Positions 6,984-12,044 of a DNA stretch of 12,044 bases are shown here, in pieces. The notes under the pieces were generated by a model. It was not told the origin of the DNA and made no database searches. It worked only from the letters and a program-made list of their open reading frames with translations. This DNA comes from Paracoccaceae bacterium (GTDB taxonomy: Bacteria; Pseudomonadota; Alphaproteobacteria; Rhodobacterales; Rhodobacteraceae): positions 1 through 12,044 of the forward strand of contig JAAEZW010000033.1 in NCBI GenBank assembly GCA_018222665.1. Reading direction: 5' to 3'. The position numbers and the translations under genes were made by a program. Positions within the stretch are counted from its first letter, which is position 1; each line of letters opens with the position of its first letter.

Positions 6984-6998
6984 AGCGATACCCCGATC

Positions 6999-7403
6999 TT
7001 AAACTTGTTCTAGTTCGATAAGCGTGCCATTAAAGTCCTTTGGGTGCAGAAATAATACTGGTTTTCCATGTGCACCGATCTTTGGTTCGCCCGTTCCCAA
7101 TACGCGTGCGCCTGTGGATTTCAGATGATCGCGAGCGGCTAAGATATCATCAACCTCATAGCAGACATGGTGAATTCCGCCCGAAGGGCTTTTGTCCAAG
7201 AAACCTTGGATCGGGCTGTTTTCGCCAAGTGGGTACAAAAGTTCAATTTTTGTGTTTGGCAGTTCAATAAAAATTACGGTTACACCATGATCCGGTTCGT
7301 TCTTTGGTGCGCCCACGTTCGCGCCCAACGCGCTGCGATATTGATCTGCGGCCGCTTCTAAATCAGGAACGGCAATCGCGACATGGTTCAATCTTCCGAT
7401 CAT
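6999..7403 (-). CDS. mce: Methylmalonyl-CoA (ethylmalonyl-CoA) epimerase
   Basis: A 134-residue vicinal-oxygen-chelate (glyoxalase-fold) protein with two beta-alpha-beta-beta-beta units. Candidate metal ligands are His7 in LNHVAIAVPDLE, His78 or His79 in GGIHHVCYEVDD, and Glu130 in GTLIELEQ; IELLYPLG (53-60) supplies the usual acidic position. HGKPVLFLHPKDFNGTLIE (112-130) is characteristic of the bacterial epimerases. It interconverts the (2R) and (2S) forms of methylmalonyl-CoA, serving propionyl-CoA assimilation and, in Rhodobacterales, the ethylmalonyl-CoA pathway, where it can also act on ethylmalonyl-CoA. AGAGGT precedes the ATG at normal spacing. DUF1467 follows in the operon. Confidence 0.92.
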   Translation of the reverse strand: MIGRLNHVAIAVPDLEAAADQYRSALGANVGAPKNEPDHGVTVIFIELPNTKIELLYPLGENSPIQGFLDKSPSGGIHHVCYEVDDILAARDHLKSTGARVLGTGEPKIGAHGKPVLFLHPKDFNGTLIELEQV

Positions 7404-7425
7404 TTGGTGACCTCTTTCGTTTTCG

Positions 7426-7455
7426 CCTATATGCCGATTTTTTGGATAATTTCAA
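7426..7455 (-). promoter_or_regulatory. Candidate promoter of mce-DUF1467
   Basis: On the minus strand TTGAAA (7455-7450) is followed after 18 bases by TATAGG (7431-7426). It ends 22 bases before the mce ATG. The match is moderate, so this is a candidate only. Confidence 0.35.
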
Positions 7456-7529
7456 AGGGGACAGTTCCGCGCAGCTAAATTTGTTAACTCTTAATTAGCC
7501 TTCCAAACGCAACATAGTTGGAAATCGAT

Positions 7530-7539
7530 AGGAGGTGAT
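7530..7539 (+). promoter_or_regulatory. Near-perfect Shine-Dalgarno sequence
   Basis: AGGAGGTGAT is complementary over ten bases to the usual 3' tail of 16S rRNA. Its AGGAGG core is five bases from an ATG at 7541, an ideal spacing. It is the strongest ribosome-binding site I see in the window, yet it precedes only a 9-codon ORF. Confidence 0.5.
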
Positions 7540-7540
7540 A

Positions 7541-7570
7541 ATGGAAAACGATCTCGAATATCACCAATAG
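7541..7570 (+). CDS. Possible 9-codon leader or amber-truncated small ORF
   Basis: ATG at 7541 opens a frame reading MENDLEYHQ and then TAG at 7568-7570. In the same frame the sequence then stays open for 27 more codons to TAA at 7652-7654, containing SVSDWHVVADLQFKK. Together this would be a 36-residue small protein if the TAG were a sense codon. The strong Shine-Dalgarno argues that translation starts here. I do not recognise the peptide. It may be a small gene inactivated by a nonsense mutation, a real 9-residue peptide, or chance. Confidence 0.3.
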   Translation: MENDLEYHQ

Positions 7571-7655
7571 CGTGAGAATTCGGTGTCCGACTGGCACGTT
7601 GTTGCTGATTTGCAATTCAAAAAGATATGGAAATTGGTCTGTTTTATAGCGTAAT

Positions 7656-7693
7656 ATAAAAAATGGTGGCACCCACAAATTGGTACCACCATT
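7656..7693 (-). terminator. Strong intrinsic terminator of aspS
   Basis: A 12-bp stem (7662-7673 with 7682-7693, AATGGTGGCACC / GGTACCACCATT, one wobble) has an 8-base loop. On the minus strand it is followed by six T (7663-7658) and ATAT. It begins 20 bases after the aspS stop codon and is a textbook Rho-independent terminator. The plus strand lacks a U tail, so it acts in the aspS direction only. Confidence 0.88.
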
Positions 7694-7713
7694 CTGACCT
7701 GTTAAAGGTGGAA

Positions 7714-9489
7714 TTAATCTTGTGAGATGACCCGCAGATTTAGTTCCATCAATTGTTCTGGCAGTGGTTCTGATGGTGCGTCCATCATCAAATCTTCGGC
7801 GCGCTGGTTCATCGGAAACATGATGACTTCGCGAATGTTCACCGTATCAGCCAGTAGCATCACAATACGGTCAATCCCCGCTGCACATCCGCCGTGGGGG
7901 GGTGCACCGTACTGGAATGCGTTGACCATCCCGCCAAACCGTTTGCGCACTTCGGATTCATCGTAACCTGCGATTTCAAACGCCTTGAACATGATTTCCG
8001 GTTTGTGGTTTCGGATCGCTCCAGACACCAATTCGTACCCATTACAGGCAAGGTCATATTGGTATCCCTTCACCTCTAGTGGATCACCCAGAAGCGCATC
8101 CATCCCACCTTGTGGCATCGAGAATGGGTTGTGTTCAAAATCGATCTTCCCGGTTTCTTCGTCTTTTTCGTAAATTGGGAAATCTACGATCCACGCAAAT
8201 GCAAAACGCTCTTTATCCGTTAGGCTCAGTTCCTCGCCAATAACATCCCGCGCTTTGCCAGCGACTTTCTCAAAAGCTTTTGGTTTTCCACCCAAGAAGA
8301 AGGCCGCATCGCCAACGGTTAAACCCAATTGCAGACGGATGGCTTCAGTACGTTCTGGGCCGATGTTTTTGGCCAATGGTCCTGCGGCTTCCATTTCGCC
8401 ATTATTGTCACGCCAGAAAATATATCCCATTCCAGGCAGACCCTCTTTCTGTGCGAACGCATTCATGCGGTCACAGAATTTACGGCTACCACCCCTTGGC
8501 GCGGGGATCGCGCGAATTTCGGTTCCTTCTTGCTCAAGCAGTTTGGCGAAAATGGCAAATCCTGAACCACGGAAATGATCCGAGACGATTTGCATTTTAA
8601 TTGGGTTCCGTAGGTCTGGTTTGTCAGAACCATACCAAACTGCGGCATCCTTGTATGAAATTTGGGGCCAATCTGTATCAACGCGGTGACCGCCACCGAA
8701 TTCTTCGAATATCCCCGTGATCACGGGTTGTATCGTATCAAAAACATCCTGTTGAGAAACGAATGACATCTCAAGGTCAAGTTGATAAAAATCTGTTGGG
8801 CTGCGATCTGCGCGCGGATCTTCGTCGCGGAAACAGGGTGCGATTTGGAAATATTTGTCGAACCCTGACACCATGATTAATTGTTTAAATTGCTGTGGTG
8901 CCTGAGGCAGCGCATAGAATTTTCCAGGATGCAAACGTGATGGCACAAGGAAATCACGCGCACCTTCAGGACTTGATGCGGTGATGATGGGTGTCTGATA
9001 TTCGCGGAAACCTTTGTCCCACATACGACGGCGGATCGATGCAACAACATCCGAACGCAGTGTCATGTTGTTTTGCATCACTTCACGACGCAGGTCCAAG
9101 TAACGATACCGCAGGCGTGTCTCTTCTGGGTATTCTTGATCACCAAACACCATTAGGGGAAGTTCGCTTGATTGTCCCAACACTTCGATGTCGCGAATGA
9201 AAACCTCAATCTCGCCAGTTGGAAGTTTGGGATTAATCAAGGATTCGTCACGGGCCTTAACCTCACCGTCAATGCGAATGCACCATTCACTGCGCACATT
9301 TTCAACTTGTGAAAATACTGGGCTATCAGGATCACACAAAACTTGGGTCATGCCATAATGGTCACGCAAATCGATGAACAGAACCCCACCGTGGTCACGT
9401 ACACGGTGTACCCACCCTGACAACCGTACGGTGTCACCTACGTTTGAACTATTCAACTCTGCACAGGTGTGACTGCGATAGGCGTGCAT
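7714..9489 (-). CDS. aspS: Aspartyl-tRNA synthetase (bacterial type, possibly non-discriminating)
   Basis: A 591-residue class IIb aminoacyl-tRNA synthetase, the normal bacterial length. An N-terminal OB-fold anticodon-binding domain (about 1-105, with [11 protein letters not shown] at 25-35) is followed by the catalytic domain: RYRYLDLRR (127-135), [11 protein letters not shown] (175-185), motif 2 [19 protein letters not shown] (220-238), the bacterial GAD insertion in the middle, and motif 3 [11 protein letters not shown] (538-548) with Arg541. It charges tRNA(Asp) in the cytoplasm. His33 sits where non-discriminating bacterial AspRS enzymes carry His and E. coli has Leu; such enzymes also charge tRNA(Asn), with GatCAB amidation afterwards. 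The ATG at 9489 has AAAGGGG upstream, and the N-terminus matches the family. It is a single-gene unit with its own promoter and terminator. Confidence 0.96.
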   Translation of the reverse strand: MHAYRSHTCAELNSSNVGDTVRLSGWVHRVRDHGGVLFIDLRDHYGMTQVLCDPDSPVFSQVENVRSEWCIRIDGEVKARDESLINPKLPTGEIEVFIRDIEVLGQSSELPLMVFGDQEYPEETRLRYRYLDLRREVMQNNMTLRSDVVASIRRRMWDKGFREYQTPIITASSPEGARDFLVPSRLHPGKFYALPQAPQQFKQLIMVSGFDKYFQIAPCFRDEDPRADRSPTDFYQLDLEMSFVSQQDVFDTIQPVITGIFEEFGGGHRVDTDWPQISYKDAAVWYGSDKPDLRNPIKMQIVSDHFRGSGFAIFAKLLEQEGTEIRAIPAPRGGSRKFCDRMNAFAQKEGLPGMGYIFWRDNNGEMEAAGPLAKNIGPERTEAIRLQLGLTVGDAAFFLGGKPKAFEKVAGKARDVIGEELSLTDKERFAFAWIVDFPIYEKDEETGKIDFEHNPFSMPQGGMDALLGDPLEVKGYQYDLACNGYELVSGAIRNHKPEIMFKAFEIAGYDESEVRKRFGGMVNAFQYGAPPHGGCAAGIDRIVMLLADTVNIREVIMFPMNQRAEDLMMDAPSEPLPEQLMELNLRVISQD

Positions 9490-9530
9490 GATCTTTGCCC
9501 CTTTGACATATGACTATTTCGGCTTGCACG

Positions 9531-9559
9531 GATACACTAGGTTGTCGCATTGATGTCAA
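9531..9559 (-). promoter_or_regulatory. Promoter of aspS
   Basis: On the minus strand a perfect -35 TTGACA (9559-9554) is followed after exactly 17 bases by TGTATC (9536-9531). It lies 42 bases upstream of the aspS ATG. The -10 box is weak but the position and the -35 are good. Confidence 0.55.
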
Positions 9560-9688
9560 GCGAATTGCAGTATTTCCGAACAAATCTTGCCTGTGGAAAC
9601 ATGAATAATGTGTTTATCGCCTCATTCATGACAAATTCACTTTGCATTCCGTCGAACATAAAAAGAATACAATAGAACGAGGATTCTT

Positions 9689-9772
9689 ATGCGGACCAAG
9701 AAAATTGGTGATCGATCCCCGTTACGGGTGCCGGCCGCCTCTGCCAAAAAACTGCAACCTTGCCCCTGTTAA
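9689..9772 (+). CDS. Possible 27-residue basic small protein
   Basis: ATG at 9689 is preceded at good spacing by CGAGGA, and the frame ends at TAA 9770-9772. The peptide is basic in its first half (MRTKKIGDRSPLR) and ends in QPCPC. A TACAAT that could be a -10 element lies at 9668-9673, without a convincing -35. I do not recognise it; length alone makes chance possible. Confidence 0.25.
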   Translation: MRTKKIGDRSPLRVPAASAKKLQPCPC

Positions 9773-9801
9773 TTGCTTCCTTGGAATTATAACGACGCTC
9801 T

Positions 9802-10023
9802 ATGCTTGCCAAGATGGTTAAACGCAAACAGGACGATGGCAGCTATCAATTGCAATACAAGCAGATCGATGATGCGATTTTTGCAAAAATTTACTTGGCA
9901 GCAGACGGGACTACAGTTGTGAAAGGGGGCCGTATTGGTCAGCGTCGAATCCATAGAAAATACGTTGCGCCCGATAGGCCCAAGATCCAAGCAGAGATTG
10001 AGATCGACAAGGCTAAGGGATAA
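9802..10023 (+). CDS. Hypothetical small basic protein
   Basis: A 73-residue frame from ATG 9802 (or ATG 9814) to TAA 10021-10023. It is rich in Lys, Arg, Gln and Ile: KMVKRKQDDGSYQLQYKQ near the start, VVKGGRIGQRRIHRKY at 39-54, and a charged end EIEIDKAKG. There is no membrane segment, signal peptide or known motif, and no clear ribosome-binding site. The alternation of strand-like stretches with Gly turns (LAADGTTVVKGG) looks more protein-like than random, but I do not recognise a family. Confidence 0.3.
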   Translation: MLAKMVKRKQDDGSYQLQYKQIDDAIFAKIYLAADGTTVVKGGRIGQRRIHRKYVAPDRPKIQAEIEIDKAKG

Positions 10024-10316
10024 ATATCGCTGAGCGAGCATGAAATGGATGTCTTGGACCTATCGCTGCTAACCGTTTCCCCTTCCTCGGAAGAAGTTGA
10101 ATTTATTCGCGTGGAATTGTCCGGATTTTTTTGGTTGTTTCTGCGCTTGGGTTATACAGAGGACAGCATGAATACGATGAAACAGTGACCTTTACGTTTT
10201 CTGTTGTGGAATACGAAACCGCTTGCGATGCGTTATTAGGCGCGATGCGCGGGTTTAGCGTGGCTCCCGACTGTCACATCAGGCGGTCCGCGATGGCATT
10301 GGCGGATATTTTATAA
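10024..10316 (+). pseudogene. Possible frameshifted coding remnant
   Basis: From 10024, directly after the stop of the preceding ORF and in its frame, the sequence stays open as ISLSEHEMDVLDLS and on through EEVEFIRVELSG to a run of seven T at 10126-10132. After the run another frame, open from 10101, continues as LVVSALGLYRGQ and FTFSVVEYETACDALLGAMRG to TAA 10314-10316. A one- or two-base shift at the T run would join them into one frame of about 95 residues. There is no good start codon context before either half. Composition suggests former coding sequence, but no family is recognised and this may be chance. Confidence 0.25.
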
Positions 10317-10454
10317 TGCCTTTTGGTGATGGATAAGCATCAATGCATTTATTGCACCAGAGGTTGCGGGCGTGAAAAGATTTGCGAAACGCTTTATATT
10401 ATGCGGATTGGCCTTGAACCTTGGATCAAGATGCGTATAACGCAGGACAATTTG

Positions 10455-10474
10455 CGCGCGAAGATTTTCGCGCG
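10455..10474 (+). other. 8-bp GC-rich hairpin in the carB leader
   Basis: CGCGCGAA (10455-10462) and TTCGCGCG (10467-10474) form a perfect stem around the loop GATT, followed by ATGTTGTTGCTGCTT. It ends 32 bases before the carB ATG. The tail is moderately U-rich, so it could be a weak terminator or attenuator, or a 5' stabilising hairpin. No competing antiterminator is obvious. Confidence 0.4.
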
Positions 10475-10506
10475 ATGTTGTTGCTGCTTACATACCGAGG
10501 TCCCCA

Positions 10507-12044
10507 ATGCCCAAAAGAACCGATATTTCATCCATCATGATCATCGGCGCTGGTCCAATTGTGATCGGTCAGGCCTGCGAATTTGATTATTCAGGCGCAC
10601 AAGCGTGTAAAGCGCTTCGCGAAGAGGGATATCGGGTCATCCTCGTCAACTCAAACCCTGCCACGATCATGACGGATCCTGGTATGGCGGATGCAACCTA
10701 CATTGAACCCATCACGCCCGAGATTGTGGCAAAGATCATCGAGAAAGAGCGCCCTGATGCATTGTTGCCAACAATGGGCGGCCAAACGGGTTTAAACACC
10801 GCGCTGTCGCTTGAGGAAATGGGGGTCCTTGACAAATTCGGCGTCGAAATGATTGGCGCGAAACGCGACGCGATTGAAATGGCCGAAGATCGCGCGTTAT
10901 TCCGTGACGCGATGGATCGCATTGGATTGGAAAACCCAAAGGCGACAATCGTAACAGCGCCCAAGAAAGAAGATGGTACAACCGACTTGAATGAAGGTGT
11001 TCGCATGGCGGTTGATGCGTTGGACGAAATCGGCCTTCCAGCGATTATTCGTCCTGCGTTTACGTTGGGCGGAACGGGTGGTGGTGTTGCCTATAACCGT
11101 GAAGATTATGAATATTACTGTCGTACTGGGATGGACGCATCACCCGTTAACCAAATCCTTGTTGATGAATCCTTGTTGGGTTGGAAAGAGTACGAGATGG
11201 AAGTTGTGCGCGACAAAGCGGACAATGCAATCATCGTATGTTCAATTGAAAACGTAGATCCAATGGGCGTGCATACAGGTGATTCAATCACTGTTGCGCC
11301 TGCTTTGACCCTTACTGATAAAGAATATCAAATCATGCGGAATGGGTCGATTGCCGTTCTGCGTGAAATCGGTGTTGAAACGGGTGGTTCAAATGTTCAG
11401 TGGGCGATCAACCCAGAAGATGGTCGTATGGTTGTCATCGAAATGAACCCGCGTGTATCGCGTTCATCCGCCCTTGCATCAAAGGCGACTGGTTTCCCAA
11501 TTGCGAAAATCGCCGCGAAATTGGCGGTTGGATACACGCTGGATGAATTGGACAACGACATTACCAAAGTGACGCCTGCGTCATTCGAACCGACGATTGA
11601 TTATGTCGTCACAAAAATCCCACGGTTTGCATTTGAAAAATTCCAAGGTTCTGAGCCTTATTTGACGACAGCGATGAAGTCAGTGGGCGAAGCGATGGCG
11701 ATAGGCCGTACGATCCATGAATCCCTGCAAAAAGCACTTGCGTCGATGGAGACGGGCCTGACAGGCTTTGATGAGGTCGAGATCGAAGGCGCCCCCGAGA
11801 AGTCAGCCGTAATCAAAGCGATCAGCAAACAAACACCTGATCGCATGCGCACAATCGCTCAGGCGATGCGTCATGGATTGACCAATGATGAAATCCACGG
11901 TGTGACCAAGTTTGATCCCTGGTTCCTTGACCGTATTCGCGAAATTGTCGAGGCAGAGGAACAAGTTCGTCAGAATGGCCTACCCACAGCAACCGCAGAT
12001 ATGCGTCGATTGAAAATGATGGGCTTTACCGATGCGCGTTTGGC
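10507..12044 (+). CDS. carB: Carbamoyl-phosphate synthase large subunit (3' partial)
   Basis: The frame opens at ATG 10507, preceded by GAGG at normal spacing, and runs off the right edge after 512 residues of an expected 1,050-1,120. With CarA it makes carbamoyl phosphate from glutamine, bicarbonate and two ATP for pyrimidine and arginine synthesis. The N-terminal start has [13 protein letters not shown] (10-22), [10 protein letters not shown] (88-97), then the first ATP-grasp domain with [12 protein letters not shown] (182-193) and [17 protein letters not shown] near 318-334, which is the carboxyphosphate-forming half. The last part is the start of the oligomerisation domain. A short insertion [10 protein letters not shown] (151-160) relative to E. 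coli is noted. carA is not in the window. Confidence 0.97.
   Translation, partial: MPKRTDISSIMIIGAGPIVIGQACEFDYSGAQACKALREEGYRVILVNSNPATIMTDPGMADATYIEPITPEIVAKIIEKERPDALLPTMGGQTGLNTALSLEEMGVLDKFGVEMIGAKRDAIEMAEDRALFRDAMDRIGLENPKATIVTAPKKEDGTTDLNEGVRMAVDALDEIGLPAIIRPAFTLGGTGGGVAYNREDYEYYCRTGMDASPVNQILVDESLLGWKEYEMEVVRDKADNAIIVCSIENVDPMGVHTGDSITVAPALTLTDKEYQIMRNGSIAVLREIGVETGGSNVQWAINPEDGRMVVIEMNPRVSRSSALASKATGFPIAKIAAKLAVGYTLDELDNDITKVTPASFEPTIDYVVTKIPRFAFEKFQGSEPYLTTAMKSVGEAMAIGRTIHESLQKALASMETGLTGFDEVEIEGAPEKSAVIKAISKQTPDRMRTIAQAMRHGLTNDEIHGVTKFDPWFLDRIREIVEAEEQVRQNGLPTATADMRRLKMMGFTDARL

Larger units (their letters stand above)
7404..7713. other. 310-bp intergenic region between mce and aspS
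   Basis: Both flanking genes are on the minus strand. The region holds the mce promoter candidate near its left end, a plus-strand mini-ORF with an exceptionally good Shine-Dalgarno in the middle (7541-7654, interrupted by an amber codon), and the aspS terminator at the right. I see no longer gene with recognisable features in it. Confidence 0.6.
9490..10506. other. About 1 kb between aspS and carB without a recognised gene
   Basis: The region separates two divergently oriented housekeeping genes. Its left end holds the aspS promoter, and its right end the carB leader with an 8-bp hairpin. In between are only short plus-strand ORFs: 9689-9772, 9802-10023, a possibly frameshifted stretch at 10024-10316, and an open frame at 10329-10440 that includes a GTG-started peptide VKRFAKRFILCGL at 10371. 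None matches a family I know. No tRNA, rRNA or known ncRNA shape was seen, and no transposase motif or long terminal inverted repeats. It may be a decayed gene region or house small lineage-specific genes. Confidence 0.5.

Noticed and set aside
7484..7678. 64-codon minus-strand frame between aspS and mce
   Set aside because: It starts inside the aspS terminator stem, has no ribosome-binding site, and its translation shows no recognisable features.
9600..9630. 7-bp inverted repeat CATGAAT / ATTCATG with a 17-base loop
   Set aside because: The stem is AT-rich and weak, the loop is long, and no promoter geometry fits it.
9787..10041. 84-codon minus-strand frame in the aspS-carB gap
   Set aside because: It is Cys/Leu-rich, has no ribosome-binding site, and is antisense to the more plausible 9802-10023 frame.
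10323..10586. Cysteine-rich 87-codon plus-strand frame with a CIYCTRGC stretch
   Set aside because: It looked briefly like a zinc ribbon, but it runs well into carB in the wrong frame and the CCCC run comes from the TTGTTGCTGCT tail of the hairpin; no good start site.
1..12044. CRISPR array, transposase, prophage, toxin-antitoxin or tRNA/rRNA genes
   Set aside because: I looked for regularly spaced repeats, DDE-type or integrase motifs, small paired toxin-antitoxin genes and cloverleaf shapes and saw none.

Overview
The window looks like a chromosomal housekeeping segment of an alphaproteobacterium, most likely a marine Rhodobacterales (Roseobacter-group) organism with only moderate GC. The grounds are a MarR/response-regulator pair that resembles PetP-PetR of Rhodobacter, a methylmalonyl-CoA epimerase next to a DUF1467 membrane protein, and alphaproteobacterial-type AspRS, UbiG, IlvE and CarB. 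These assignments come from reading the translated sequence; no database search was possible.

Left part (1-3566): the 3' end of a NADP-malic enzyme (maeB) is followed by a PfkB/ribokinase-family sugar kinase. Convergent to these is ilvE (branched-chain aminotransferase) with its own terminator. ilvE is divergent from a two-gene operon of a MarR-type regulator (petP-like) and an OmpR-type response regulator (petR-like) that overlap by 4 bases. The ilvE/petP intergenic region carries two related inverted repeats, one lying exactly in the spacer of the best petP promoter candidate, and a tandem 8-bp repeat in the ilvE leader.

Middle part (3567-7403): ubiG (ubiquinone O-methyltransferase) is convergent with petR and divergent from a proline iminopeptidase (pip). 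pip is followed in the same direction by a YdjA-like nitroreductase and an EI24/CysZ-like membrane protein; the last two overlap by 4 bases. Facing them is the operon mce-DUF1467, whose last gene overlaps the end of the EI24 gene by 68 bases on the opposite strand.

Right part (7404-12044): aspS (aspartyl-tRNA synthetase, with a His33 suggestive of the non-discriminating type) has a clear promoter and a strong intrinsic terminator. The mce-aspS gap holds a near-perfect Shine-Dalgarno sequence in front of a 9-codon ORF that would continue past an amber codon. Between aspS and carB lies about 1 kb with no recognised gene, only short ORFs and a possible frameshifted coding remnant; this is the least explained stretch. 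The window ends inside carB (large subunit of carbamoyl-phosphate synthetase).

No mobile element, CRISPR array, tRNA or rRNA was seen. I found no clear new multi-gene system. The items most worth a check are the 9.5-10.5 kb region, the amber-interrupted mini-ORF and the paired palindromes upstream of petP.
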